DNA from: an uncultured Bacteroidia bacterium
Lineage (GTDB): Bacteria; Bacteroidota; Bacteroidia; Bacteroidales; ML635J-15
Length of the DNA: 64,000 nucleotides
Assembly (NCBI GenBank): GCA_902800045.1
Contig: CADCCZ010000001.1
Location: forward strand, 1,221,346 to 1,285,345
Reading direction: 5' to 3'
Shown here: positions 17,604 through 26,062 of the stretch, piece by piece
Numbering within the stretch: the first letter of the stretch is position 1
Layout of the letters: each line of letters begins with the position of its first letter
Position numbers and translations under genes: made by a program
The notes under the pieces: generated by a model
What the model saw: the letters and a program-made list of their open reading frames with translations, nothing else
Database searches by the model: none
Told to the model about the DNA's origin: nothing

Positions 17604-17605
17604 CC

Positions 17606-18721
17606 TCACTTACTTGCCTCGTAATCCTTCACCAATGCCTCGCAAAGCCACTTTGCCAATGCCTGGCGGTTGTTTGAGTCGAGAAGACGCTTGCGATCGC
17701 GCTCGTTGTTTATGTTTCCAGCTTCCATAAATGCTGCAGGAGGAATCACTCGTTTTATAACCAGCAGATTTCGCTCCTCTACAGTACCAAGATATCCCCT
17801 ATTCGGCTGGAATTTCGCATATTTCTGACGGAAAATATTGTACATCCGTTCGGCAAGCGCTTTGCCTTTCGTGCTACCATGACAATAATAGAAAAATGCA
17901 TCAACTCGCTGACTATCAGGTCTAGAGTCAAGATGAATCTCAACAACGCGCTGATACTTTGCCGACTTATTGGCATAATACAACTTATTCACCGCATCGG
18001 CACGCTCGATAAGCCTCTGGTTTTTGTCACGACTTATTCCAAAATCTGGATAATAGTACTCGTCGTAGTCTATTTTTAGGATCTTGGCATCACGAATACC
18101 ATCGTCGGGGTCGTCGATAATCATGTAAACCTTACCCGACTGCTCCTCGATACAACGGGCAAGCCTCAAAGTTATGTCGTAGGCATACTCGTCTTCCGAA
18201 ATCATCACGCCATCGACGTATGAAGTCGCTCCAGGGTCGGGCCCGCCATGTCCTGCAATAAGATAGAAAATTGCACCTTTCAACGCTGTACCCTTGATGG
18301 TATCGGCAATACGGAGTTCCATTTTTACCTGTGGCATAGGTTTGGCAGGAACATCTGGCACATCTACATGCGACAGAGTATCAACCGACATAACCGAATC
18401 GGAAACGACTGCAGTATCTGGCTTTAGGCACACTTGCGGCAAAGTGTCGATGACAACAATATGTTCGGGCTTCTCAGTATCGTGCTTTTCGGGAAGAATG
18501 TATGTCTCGCCAAGAATCAACTGGTCCTCGAGTTGAATTTTGTCCTTGTTTATTTCCAGGAACTTATGATAATAATCCTTTGCTTCGTAACCGTTTTCGC
18601 GGAGAATCTTGTATATTCCGTCGCCCTGCTTGGCTACGACCGTGCGCACCGAATCGCTCTGCGCCGACAATGCCGACGCAATGCAAAGGCAGGAAAACAG
18701 AACTATCAATCTCATTTTCAT
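17606..18721 (-). CDS. N-acetylmuramoyl-L-alanine amidase with N-terminal LysM-like domain
   Basis: The 371-residue secreted protein should cleave the amide between muramic acid and L-alanine in peptidoglycan. A signal peptide ending near ASALSAQ is followed by a LysM-like segment (KQGDGIYKILRENGYEAKDY to about residue 75) and a variable linker. The Amidase_3 domain starts near residue 150, with AGHGGPDPGA supplying the first zinc histidine, EDEYAYDITLRLA the glutamate and EIHLDSR the second histidine. I choose ATG 18721 (18715 is possible); the TTG at 18730 is part of the TAATTTTG promoter box, so the transcript may be nearly leaderless. Confidence 0.85.
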   Translation of the reverse strand: MKMRLIVLFSCLCIASALSAQSDSVRTVVAKQGDGIYKILRENGYEAKDYYHKFLEINKDKIQLEDQLILGETYILPEKHDTEKPEHIVVIDTLPQVCLKPDTAVVSDSVMSVDTLSHVDVPDVPAKPMPQVKMELRIADTIKGTALKGAIFYLIAGHGGPDPGATSYVDGVMISEDEYAYDITLRLARCIEEQSGKVYMIIDDPDDGIRDAKILKIDYDEYYYPDFGISRDKNQRLIERADAVNKLYYANKSAKYQRVVEIHLDSRPDSQRVDAFFYYCHGSTKGKALAERMYNIFRQKYAKFQPNRGYLGTVEERNLLVIKRVIPPAAFMEAGNINNERDRKRLLDSNNRQALAKWLCEALVKDYEASK

Positions 18722-18727
18722 CGTCTG

Positions 18728-18735
18728 CAAAATTA
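18728..18735 (-). promoter_or_regulatory. TAnnTTTG box abutting the amidase start
   Basis: TAATTTTG on the minus strand ends 6 bases before the ATG at 18721; a CTTGG core about 20 bp upstream may be the -33 element. The predicted start site falls at or just before the ATG. Confidence 0.45.
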
Positions 18736-18960
18736 CAGACGACGGACAGCACTACCAAGAAGTTGCGAACAAAGATTTTAACGCGTGGATGTTGAACAGA
18801 AAGAACCCCAAAAACGACACACCACATCATCTGTTTTTTGATTTGCAGAAATGAGGTTTGCTTCCTTTTTCTCAAAAACTCAACTTAGCAAAATGTTAAA
18901 TTAGAAGTATTTTTGTTAAAATTTTAATCCATAATATTTATTTTCAATACTTTACAATTT

Positions 18961-19043
18961 AGCAAAACTTGTAAATTTGCACCAGAAAAAGGTAGTAAAA
19001 CTTGTAAATCCAAGCCTTAAAAACCTAGTAAAACTTGTAACAA
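18961..19043 (+). repeat. Three direct repeats with an exact 33-bp period
   Basis: AGCAAAACTTGTAAAT starts at 18961, AGTAAAACTTGTAAAT at 18994 and AGTAAAACTTGTAA at 19027. The repeated core is 14-16 bp and the period is exactly 33 bp, about three helical turns, so all cores face the same side of the DNA. The first core overlaps a TAAATTTG box (18972-18979). This suggests an operator array upstream of the AAA ATPase and miaA. Confidence 0.7.
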
Positions 19044-19129
19044 GCGCCTATAACACACTAATTATAAACAATATACATTTTCAACAATTTAATTAAACAA
19101 AAAGCTTATTACAATTACATAAAATTTTG

Positions 19130-19164
19130 TATTTTTGCCAAAAATGAAGTATCACTTCAGTTTT
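19130..19164 (+). promoter_or_regulatory. Promoter box and TGAAGT-atc-ACTTCA palindrome before the AAA gene
   Basis: TATTTTTG at 19130-19137 is 48 bp before the ATG. Just downstream, TGAAGT and ACTTCA (19145-19159) flank ATC, with A and T runs that extend the pairing to 19140-19164. It could be an operator for a dimer or a 5' leader hairpin. Confidence 0.4.
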
Positions 19165-19185
19165 GACAAATAAACACATAAATAA

Positions 19186-20328
19186 ATGTATAACAGGAAC
19201 TTACAAACGGAACTTTTGCGATTAAACAACTACTTTCAAGTACTTGTACTAACAGGACCACGCCAATCAGGCAAGACTACACTATGCAAAATGGCTTTTC
19301 CGAACTACTCATACATCAACCTTGAAGATGAAATTGTTCGCGATGAATTTGCTGTCAGACGTAAAGAATTTTTAATGGGGAAAGGGTGTCTTATTATTGA
19401 CGAAGCACAAAATATGCCTGAGATTTTTTCCATAATCCAAGTTATGGTTGACGAAAATCCAGACCTGCACTACATTATCACTGGAAGCAACAATTTCTCA
19501 TTGATGCAGAACATAACACAATCGCTAGCAGGACGCGCCGCCCTTTTAACTCTTCTTCCTCTATCGTTTTCCGAACTAACCGACAACGACAAATCCATAG
19601 GTACGGATAATATTATGATAAGAGGTTTCTATCCCGGAGTTATAGCAAAGGAAATTCCGCCCCAAGACGCATATCGGCAATATTACAATACATATTTGCA
19701 GCGCGATATAATGCAGATTATAAACATCAAGAATATGGATGAATTCCGACGCTTCGTTGTCCTTTGTGCTGCACGTGTAGGAACGGAATTCAACGCCGCC
19801 GGACTGTCAAACGAAATAGGAGTATCAATACACACAATACAGTCATGGATTAATGTGCTCGAAGCTTCATATATAATTTTCCATTTGAGACCTTTTTACC
19901 GTAACATCGGCAAACGACTGACAAAAAAAACAAAAATATATTTCTACGATTCGGGACTAGTATGCTATCTATTGGGCATTCGTACCTCTGAGCAACTTAA
20001 TACTCATCCGCTTAGAGGTGAAATCTTTGAGAATATGGTTGTTGGAGATATGATAAAAAACATATACAACAAAGGAGACGACAACAATTTGTTTTTCTAT
20101 CGCGACAAGTCACAACACGAAGTTGATGTAGTACAGGATGATGGATTACAGCTGAAAGCATACGAAATCAAATCTGCGCAGATAATAAATACTGATTTTT
20201 ACAAGAATCTAGACTATTTCCGTAAACTTATCGGCAAAGACCTTATATCATCGCAAATCATATATACAGGAGACCAAGAACTTATGTCCAACGAGAATGG
20301 ATATATTAACTATTTGAATATCAAGTAA
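19186..20328 (+). CDS. AAA ATPase with DUF4143 (AAA_14 family)
   Basis: The 380-residue protein has a Walker A motif in LTGPRQSGKTT (about residue 24) and Walker B in CLIIDEAQ (about residue 83), followed by the GSNNF sensor region. The C-terminal DUF4143 domain contains KIYFYDSGLVCYLLG and ends with the restriction-endonuclease-like EVDVV and YEIKSA segments. The family is common and often mobile in gut bacteria; its function is not settled. It lies two bases before miaA, which is odd company. Its DNA is more AT-rich than miaA, and its upstream region has a 33-bp repeat array, so recent acquisition upstream of miaA is possible. Confidence 0.88.
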   Translation: MYNRNLQTELLRLNNYFQVLVLTGPRQSGKTTLCKMAFPNYSYINLEDEIVRDEFAVRRKEFLMGKGCLIIDEAQNMPEIFSIIQVMVDENPDLHYIITGSNNFSLMQNITQSLAGRAALLTLLPLSFSELTDNDKSIGTDNIMIRGFYPGVIAKEIPPQDAYRQYYNTYLQRDIMQIINIKNMDEFRRFVVLCAARVGTEFNAAGLSNEIGVSIHTIQSWINVLEASYIIFHLRPFYRNIGKRLTKKTKIYFYDSGLVCYLLGIRTSEQLNTHPLRGEIFENMVVGDMIKNIYNKGDDNNLFFYRDKSQHEVDVVQDDGLQLKAYEIKSAQIINTDFYKNLDYFRKLIGKDLISSQIIYTGDQELMSNENGYINYLNIK

Positions 20329-20330
20329 CC

Positions 20331-21251
20331 ATGGAAACTAAATACAACCTCATCAGCATAATGGGCGCAACGGCTGGCGGAAAAACAGGCGTTGCTGTAC
20401 ACCTTGCAAAAGCTCTCGGAACAGAAATCATCAGTGCCGACAGCCGTCAGGTTTACCGTGGCATGGACATCGGAACAGGCAAGGACCTCGACGAATACAC
20501 AATCGACGGACAACTCATCCCCTACCACCTCATCGACATACTTGATGCCGGCGAAAAATACAATGTATTCGAATACCAAAGCGACTTTTTCAAAGCCTAC
20601 GATGATATTCGTTCACGTGGAATGATTCCCGTACTATGCGGTGGCACAGGACTTTACATTGAATCGGTGCTTAAGAACTACAACCTGCCAAATGTTCCAG
20701 AAGACCAAAATCTTCGCAAATCACTGAAAGACAAGACAATAGAAGAACTCGAAATAATTCTACGCACATACAAACCGCTGAACAACAACAGCGACTACGA
20801 CACCGCCAAGCGTGCAATCAGGGCAATCGAGATTGCCGAATACACCAAGCGCAATCCGTTCAGCACGACAAGCAACCGTAATCTCAACTCACTGAACATC
20901 GGCATCGTCTTCGACCGCGAACAACGCCGTCAGCGCATAACTGCTAGACTGAAACAACGCCTCGAAAACGGCATGGTCGAAGAAGTGGAACGGCTTGTCA
21001 AGAATGGCATTTCGTACGAAAGTCTGGAATATTACGGACTGGAATACAAATACATGGCTTGGTATCTGCAAGGCAAAATCAGCTACGACGAGATGTTTGA
21101 ACAACTGAACACATCCATTCACCGCTTTGCAAAGCGCCAGATGACCTGGTTCCGCAAGATGGAACGCGATGGCATTGAAATTCATTGGATTGACGGGAAT
21201 CTGAGCATGGAGGAAAAGGTTGGAGAAATAATGACTCTACTAAAAGCCTAA
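20331..21251 (+). CDS. miaA: tRNA dimethylallyltransferase
   Basis: A 306-residue enzyme that places a dimethylallyl group on A37 of tRNAs reading UNN codons. The P-loop GATAGGKTG is at residues 13-21, the DSRQVYRGMDIGTGK segment follows, and GGTGLYIESVL marks the tRNA/DMAPP-binding core. Length is normal. It follows the AAA ATPase by 2 bp. Two tRNA-Ser genes that read UCN codons, natural MiaA substrates, lie a few hundred bases downstream, which is probably coincidence. Confidence 0.95.
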   Translation: METKYNLISIMGATAGGKTGVAVHLAKALGTEIISADSRQVYRGMDIGTGKDLDEYTIDGQLIPYHLIDILDAGEKYNVFEYQSDFFKAYDDIRSRGMIPVLCGGTGLYIESVLKNYNLPNVPEDQNLRKSLKDKTIEELEIILRTYKPLNNNSDYDTAKRAIRAIEIAEYTKRNPFSTTSNRNLNSLNIGIVFDREQRRQRITARLKQRLENGMVEEVERLVKNGISYESLEYYGLEYKYMAWYLQGKISYDEMFEQLNTSIHRFAKRQMTWFRKMERDGIEIHWIDGNLSMEEKVGEIMTLLKA

Positions 21252-21265
21252 CAAATTCATTTTTA

Positions 21266-21573
21266 GAAAGGGATTACAGATCCCTGCGCTGCCGCGGGCG
21301 TCATTGCAACAAAAAGAAACTCGCTTCGCTGCGTTTCATTTTTGTTTTCAGAAACTTCTTGCGAACAATATGAAAGGGATTGCAGATCCCCTCCGCTGCC
21401 GCGGGCGTCATTGCAACAAAAAGAAACTCGCTTCGCTGCGTTTCATTTTTGTTTTCAGAAACTTCTTGCGAATAGAAAGGGATTATAGATCCCTACCGCT
21501 GCCGCGGGCGTCCTTGCAACAAAAAGAAACTCGCTTCGCTGCGTTTCATTTTTGTTTTCAGAAACTTCTTGCG
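21266..21573. repeat. Three tandem repeats of about 105 bp
   Basis: Units begin at 21266, 21372 and 21475 (spacings 106 and 103 bp) and are almost identical over about 95 bp. Each starts GAAAGGGATT, then AGATCCC, CGCTGCCGCGGGCGTC, CAACAAAAAGAAACTCGC, TTCGCTGCGTTTC, and ends in TTTTCAGAAACTTCTTGCGAA. Most differences fall in the first 25 bases. The opening GAAAGGGATT is also found in the adjacent tRNA-Ser gene on the same strand (21648-21657). There is no open reading frame with coding character. Spacing and unit length do not fit CRISPR. Confidence 0.85.
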
Positions 21574-21608
21574 AATGCAAGCATTCGGCGATGTTTCTGA
21601 AAACAAAA
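21550..21608. repeat. Nested inverted repeat at the end of the 105-bp array
   Basis: TTTTGTTTTCAGAAAC (21550-21565), the tail of the third unit, is matched by its exact reverse complement at 21593-21608. Between them CGAATGC and GCATTCG form a second, inner hairpin. Only the last unit has this inverted partner. Confidence 0.75.
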
Positions 21609-21637
21609 AAGGGTGAAGCATAGCTTCACCCTTTTTT
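21605..21637 (-). terminator. Terminator of the tRNA-Ser transcript
   Basis: A 15-bp perfect stem (AAAAAAGGGTGAAGC and complement) with an ATA loop has A/T runs on both sides, so it would work in either direction. It lies 5 bp past the 3' end of tRNA-Ser(CGA). Confidence 0.85.
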
Positions 21638-21641
21638 GTTG

Positions 21642-21728
21642 CGGAGAGAAAGGGATTCGAACCCCCGGTACTCGAAAGAGTACAACGGTTTTCGAGACCG
21701 CCCCATTCGACCACTCTGGCATCTCTCC
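21642..21728 (-). tRNA. tRNA-Ser (anticodon CGA)
   Basis: The minus strand begins GGAGAGATGCCAGAGTGG and ends TTCTCTCCG. The seven-base anticodon loop CTCGAAA between CGGT and ACCG gives anticodon CGA (codon UCG). A long variable arm (TACTC, TTTC, GAGTA) and a T arm with GGTTCGAATCC confirm a type II serine tRNA. CCA is not encoded. Confidence 0.95.
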
Positions 21729-21736
21729 TTGCGTGG

Positions 21737-21823
21737 CGGAGAAAGAGGGATTCGAACCCCCGGAACCCTCGCGAGTTCAACGGTTTTCAAGACCGCCGCA
21801 TTCGACCACTCTGCCATTTCTCC
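21737..21823 (-). tRNA. tRNA-Ser (anticodon UGA)
   Basis: The minus strand begins GGAGAAATGGCAGAGTGG and ends TTTCTCCG. The anticodon loop CTTGAAA between CGGT and ACCG gives UGA (codons UCA/UCN). The long variable arm and GGTTCGAATCC are present and CCA is not encoded. It is the first gene of a two-tRNA transcript, 8 bp before tRNA-Ser(CGA). Confidence 0.95.
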
Positions 21824-21831
21824 GAGCGGTG

Positions 21832-21862
21832 CAAAAGTACTACAAATTAAATTTTTAGCAAA
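21832..21862 (-). promoter_or_regulatory. Promoter of the tRNA-Ser pair
   Basis: TACTTTTG (21832-21839) and TTTG (21859-21862) on the minus strand, 19 bp apart, match the Bacteroidota -7/-33 pattern. The -7 box ends 8 bases before the mature tRNA 5' end. Confidence 0.65.
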
Positions 21863-22035
21863 TTTATTTTCCTTATTTTTTAACACAGCACAAACCAATT
21901 ATTATCAACATATTAAACTAAAATTTCGCACAACATTGAATTTTCAAGCCCCCGATATGCAAACAAAAATCGTCATCTTGAAATCGTTTTTTAGAAAAAT
22001 CGAGATAGAAATATTGTCATTTGACAATAATGCTA

Positions 22036-22043
22036 TATATTTG
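22036..22043 (+). promoter_or_regulatory. TAnnTTTG box abutting clpS
   Basis: TATATTTG ends 8 bases before the ATG at 22052, with a TTG core at 22014-22016 at -33 spacing. The mRNA would have almost no leader, or translation starts at ATG 22100. Confidence 0.45.
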
Positions 22044-22051
22044 CGCCGATT

Positions 22052-22330
22052 ATGCCAACAAGCAGTAACATATTGGAGCCACAGGCAATAGAAGGTGTCA
22101 TGTCGTCGAAAGGCAACAGCCTGATTTTGTACAACGACAGCAAAAACACTTTCGATCACGTCATATCGTGTCTGATAAACATCTGCGACCACGACGTAAT
22201 ACAAGCCGAACAGTGTGCATATATCGCCAACTACAAAGGTAAATGCGACATCAAAAAAGGCGAGTACAAATTCCTTAAGGAACTAAAGGACTCGCTTATA
22301 AAAAAAGGTCTGATAGTTTCGATTGAATAA
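22052..22330 (+). CDS. clpS: ClpS adaptor of the ClpAP/ClpCP protease
   Basis: This 92-residue protein matches ClpS, which delivers N-degron substrates to Clp ATPases. LILYNDSKNTFDHVIS provides the substrate pocket Asn-Asp, and QAEQCAYIANYKGKC holds the conserved Glu and His-equivalent region. The strand-like C-terminus ends in LIKKGLIVSIE. Family length favours the ATG at 22052; an internal ATG at 22100, preceded by AGAAGG, would still keep the core. It stands alone, followed by a strong terminator. Confidence 0.88.
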   Translation: MPTSSNILEPQAIEGVMSSKGNSLILYNDSKNTFDHVISCLINICDHDVIQAEQCAYIANYKGKCDIKKGEYKFLKELKDSLIKKGLIVSIE

Positions 22331-22354
22331 TTGCCAACAGACTCATTATAAACG

Positions 22355-22383
22355 AAAAAGGTCGGATATTATCCGACCTTTTT
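22355..22383. terminator. Bidirectional terminator after clpS
   Basis: AAAAAGGTCGGAT and its exact complement flank an ATT loop, between the converging clpS and Ig-like lipoprotein stops. Confidence 0.85.
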
Positions 22384-22400
22384 AAGTTCAATTATATTTT

Positions 22401-23342
22401 CTATTCAAGATAGTATTTCTCTACATAATCTTGTACTGGCTGTCCACCAATCGTAAGGTTGAGTTCCAATACGATGTACAACATAACACCATTCTCGTTG
22501 TAAACTATTTTTGACTTAGGTGTCTGTCCATCCATACGACCCTGTATTCTAACTGTATATTCGTTTATTGCAGCGTCTCCTTCTGTATAAGCTGTGTATT
22601 CCTGTGTCGGAATTTTAAGGTATGCATATTCCATGCGCATTGTATCAACTGCCTTTTCATAAGTCAGGCCTTTGTACACTATCGACTCCTTGTCACCACC
22701 ATTACCGCCAAGATAACCTATCTGGGCCGACATATCCCTTGGAGAATAATTAGGAGAATAAAGATCTGCATCAACCTTAAACGAAACCTTTTGTCCGTTG
22801 TAGTCGTGGCAAGCAACCTTCGAGAATCTCAATCTACCTGCAACAGTCTGTGAAGCAGTAATGTTCGAATAATAGACTGTATCACGACATACACTAAGTC
22901 CCAATCCTGAAGGAACTGCGTCACGCTTAGTATAGTATCTTCCCGTATATATGTCGCTTATATTCTTAATAGTAACCAGTCTTGTATTCTGACCGACATT
23001 TCCAGCCTCGTCTGTAGCAGTATATGTAACTACATATTCACCAGTTTTCTTCAACTCGCCCATGTGCGAAGCTATCTTTTTCTCCAATGGCAACGATGTT
23101 TCGAGATCGGATGTGAGCTGAATATTAGTAGTATCGCTTGCATTGTCTTCTACATAACATCCTGGGTCAACATACTTCGTATACAGCATAAGCGTAGTAT
23201 CTGCTTTCAACTTCTGCTTACCATTCATGTGTTTAAAATAAATTGCAGGCGCTGTTGTATCAGGTTTACAATTCACACACAATACTGCCAAAGCCATAAA
23301 AACTACAGCAGAAGTCATAATACTTAATATTCTTCTATTCAT
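22401..23342 (-). CDS. Lipoprotein with an Ig-like (DUF5011-type) domain
   Basis: The 313-residue product has a lipoprotein signal (lipobox VLCVNC) and then DTTAPAIYF, which starts an Ig-like domain of the kind found on Bacteroidota surface proteins. That domain closes with GEYVVTYTATDEAGN and TRLVTIKN at about residue 115. The remaining 200 residues are beta-rich without a motif I know, and resemble the DUF5012-type lipoproteins of gut Bacteroides. I start at ATG 23342. It may bind glycan or protein at the cell surface; no enzyme motif is seen. Confidence 0.75.
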   Translation of the reverse strand: MNRRILSIMTSAVVFMALAVLCVNCKPDTTAPAIYFKHMNGKQKLKADTTLMLYTKYVDPGCYVEDNASDTTNIQLTSDLETSLPLEKKIASHMGELKKTGEYVVTYTATDEAGNVGQNTRLVTIKNISDIYTGRYYTKRDAVPSGLGLSVCRDTVYYSNITASQTVAGRLRFSKVACHDYNGQKVSFKVDADLYSPNYSPRDMSAQIGYLGGNGGDKESIVYKGLTYEKAVDTMRMEYAYLKIPTQEYTAYTEGDAAINEYTVRIQGRMDGQTPKSKIVYNENGVMLYIVLELNLTIGGQPVQDYVEKYYLE

Positions 23343-23405
23343 AATTTTCAAAAATTTATCAAGCCGTAAAAATATTAACAATTTTTCGAATTCCCAAATT
23401 TTTTG

Positions 23406-26042
23406 CTATTTTTTTAACAACACTATTTTCGTCTGCAAATTTGTTCCTTCGACACGCATGAAATATACCCCATCGGAGCAATCGGTAAGATCGAGCTGCG
23501 AGCCAGCGGAAGACATCTCAAACGACCTTAGTTTTCTTCCGTAAACATCATATACAGAGATAGTTGAACCATGTTTATCTTCTGGCAAAACAACAGACAC
23601 CATTCCATTAGTTGGATTTGGATATGCCATAAAAGCATACTGTTCGTCAGCTGCCGTTTGTTCTGCGATGCCACTCAACCATTCGCTGCTAACATCAATC
23701 CTATTTATGTAAAGATCGGAATTCTTGCCATTTTTAGCCTTAAATCTCAGCAAAACATCGCGTCCACGGAAGTCGGCAAGCGAAACCGACACCGTATCGA
23801 ACTCGGAAATATCGTTAGGCACATATTGAGACAAAGAACCCCCGCCTTCGATTGTATACAAACCGGCAGCGCCATTGCTCCACACAGTATTGAAAGTTTC
23901 TCCGCAATCGGTGCTAAGTTCTACGAATAGCGAATCCTTCAAAGCACTTGATTTGCTACGCTTGTATGCATATACGAAATTTAAATACACCGAATCAGAA
24001 TCCGGCAAAGTCATACGAGGAAGGTATACATTATCAAGATCCCCAACCTCTTCATTGTTACGGAATGGATACCAAAGTGCATTATTCTGATAATTCTCGC
24101 CCCATTTAGCCATCGCCCACGAAACCTTATTACCATAAATATCGGACACAAGCAAATTGTCGGCGAAAGAATTACTTACATTAAAATCTGCGACGTATGG
24201 GAAATCTGTATCATAATACATTTTGAACCTCAGCATAGCACTATTATTATAGGTATCGCTCTCAACTCCGTATGTCATCGACGAAACTACTGCACGCAAC
24301 TCGTTAAGTCCACCATGTACAGGCACTTCTGGTAGCTCGTACATATAACCGACTTCTACACCCGCAAGCACATTATTCCATGTTATGTTTGCAATAAGAC
24401 TATCTCCGGAATATACGTGCAACATCACATCGCCAGCATCATCTATACCGTTATTATGTAATGTTGCATACACTGTCGGAACGCTTTCAACGCAGGTTAC
24501 AGTATCATAATTCACAGGATAAACGCCATACGACATTTCTAGTTCCACACTAATATCAAAATCATCGGATACGGGCGATGTTGGAGTGTAAGTATTTGAC
24601 AGATAATTGTACGCTGCCATCACATCAATCATACCCATTCCGTAGGTATTATCCTCGCCCTCGTCGCCAAGGTCGATAGCAGAATAGTACAATGCCTCCT
24701 TGAGTTCCCTTGCCGAAGCCATAGGGAAAGCTTCTGCCAACAGAAGCAATGCACCCGACACATGCGGACAAGCCATTGATGTGCCCTGCAAGCTGTTATA
24801 GCCATCCATACCGACACACGAACGTACATTTACGCCAGGAGCCGATACTTCGGGTTTAATCTTCAACGACGATTCCTCATCGACACATGGCGTAGGTCCG
24901 CGACTCGAGAAGCCAGCCACAACGCTATTAGAATTTACAGCTGCAACAGCCATTGGATTAACGACATTGTAGGCAAGCATTGCCGGATAACCCGTTGTAG
25001 AAGCATTCGGGCCCTCGTTACCAGCCGAAAACGGAGAACAAATTCCTGCAGCCTCCAAAGTCTCCACTATCGAGTTTTCGGGAAGCGAGCAAGCGCCGAA
25101 AGTCTCTGCAAGTTCGTAGTCGTAACCCCACGAGTTGTTTATTACTCGCGGCACATCATTGGTTGTATTTTCGTCGCCATCGGGATTGAGAACCCATTGG
25201 TAAACAGTAAAGAACTGACTTACAGTGAGCAGTTCCGATTCTGTACTTGCAACAGGGTCGCAAGCTATCCACTTGGCATTGTATGCAATACCTATTGTAT
25301 CGTGAGTTGCACGGTCGAGTCCCATTACAGTTCCTGTTGTATGGGTTCCGTGACACGACGAAGCATTGTCGCGCGGATATTCGTGACGCATTCCGTACCA
25401 GCACTGCGACTGCGGCAAATGATTGCCAGCATAGTTGGTGCTGATAGCCGGATGTTCGGGATTTACGCCAGTATCAATACTAAGCATCAGCATATTACGA
25501 CCAGTATAACCCAAAGCCCACATTGCAGGTGCATTTATGGCACGTACACCCCACTCTACTCCGTCAACCGAACGCGGAGCGTCGGCTTCGACCAAAGATG
25601 TTCCATCAACAATCCTGAAACGAGGTGCGTCGAGGTCGATATATGTCACCTCGTCGAAACTGGCAAGCTGCATTACAACATCGCGACGGACCTTCATATT
25701 CACGGCATTCACAACCCAAAAGTCGCTCATTTCTGCCACTGCCGACGGATTTGCCTTCGACAGAGGTTCTATATGATTCATAAACTTAGCATACGACTTT
25801 TCGTGGTTGCACTTAAGCATTGCCGTAACTCCTTTCACACGCGTGTCGAAGTCGGCATGGTAATTGTCGAAATGCGCCGCCAAATCCGAAATAGATTCGG
25901 CATTCTCGAAGTAAACGTTCACATCAAGATATTCCGTCTTTCCGTCCTTTATTGCATCCGACAAGGCTGGACTCAAAACGAACTGAGCAAACGACAGTGT
26001 CGACGCCATAATCAATATTACCAGTAAAAATGTTTTTTTCAT
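23406..26042 (-). CDS. Subtilisin-like (S8) protease exported by the T9SS
   Basis: An 878-residue secreted serine protease. A signal peptide (to about residue 20, SFAQ) is followed by an inhibitor-like propeptide to about residue 150. The catalytic triad is Asp190 (MLSIDTGVNPEHP), His231 (SCHGTHTTGTVMG) and Ser422 (GTSMACPHVSG), with oxyanion Asn342 in SAGNEGPN. A CARDB-like and a jelly-roll-like region follow. The last ~70 residues (YPNPTNGMVSVVLPED ... IVLLKK) form a type A T9SS sorting domain, so the mature enzyme should be released or anchored at the surface. The mtaB gene lies 20 bp downstream. Confidence 0.93.
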   Translation of the reverse strand: MKKTFLLVILIMASTLSFAQFVLSPALSDAIKDGKTEYLDVNVYFENAESISDLAAHFDNYHADFDTRVKGVTAMLKCNHEKSYAKFMNHIEPLSKANPSAVAEMSDFWVVNAVNMKVRRDVVMQLASFDEVTYIDLDAPRFRIVDGTSLVEADAPRSVDGVEWGVRAINAPAMWALGYTGRNMLMLSIDTGVNPEHPAISTNYAGNHLPQSQCWYGMRHEYPRDNASSCHGTHTTGTVMGLDRATHDTIGIAYNAKWIACDPVASTESELLTVSQFFTVYQWVLNPDGDENTTNDVPRVINNSWGYDYELAETFGACSLPENSIVETLEAAGICSPFSAGNEGPNASTTGYPAMLAYNVVNPMAVAAVNSNSVVAGFSSRGPTPCVDEESSLKIKPEVSAPGVNVRSCVGMDGYNSLQGTSMACPHVSGALLLLAEAFPMASARELKEALYYSAIDLGDEGEDNTYGMGMIDVMAAYNYLSNTYTPTSPVSDDFDISVELEMSYGVYPVNYDTVTCVESVPTVYATLHNNGIDDAGDVMLHVYSGDSLIANITWNNVLAGVEVGYMYELPEVPVHGGLNELRAVVSSMTYGVESDTYNNSAMLRFKMYYDTDFPYVADFNVSNSFADNLLVSDIYGNKVSWAMAKWGENYQNNALWYPFRNNEEVGDLDNVYLPRMTLPDSDSVYLNFVYAYKRSKSSALKDSLFVELSTDCGETFNTVWSNGAAGLYTIEGGGSLSQYVPNDISEFDTVSVSLADFRGRDVLLRFKAKNGKNSDLYINRIDVSSEWLSGIAEQTAADEQYAFMAYPNPTNGMVSVVLPEDKHGSTISVYDVYGRKLRSFEMSSAGSQLDLTDCSDGVYFMRVEGTNLQTKIVLLKK

Positions 26043-26062
26043 AACCTGTTATTTATTTCGTT

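Noticed and set aside
17460..17605. CIRCE operator upstream of grpE
   Set aside because: No TTAGCACTC-N9-GAGTGCTAA was found; the region is made of word repeats.
18961..19043. 33-bp repeats as a CRISPR array
   Set aside because: Only three repeats, of 14-16 bp each, spacers are AT-rich and just 17-19 bp, and no cas gene is in the window.
21266..21573. 105-bp repeats as a CRISPR or IS remnant
   Set aside because: The units are nearly identical through their whole length, so there are no spacers, and they carry no open frame or transposase fragment.
25197..26027. Long plus-strand frame opposite the S8 protease
   Set aside because: It lies fully opposite a conserved subtilisin with an intact triad and has no promoter or coding signs of its own.
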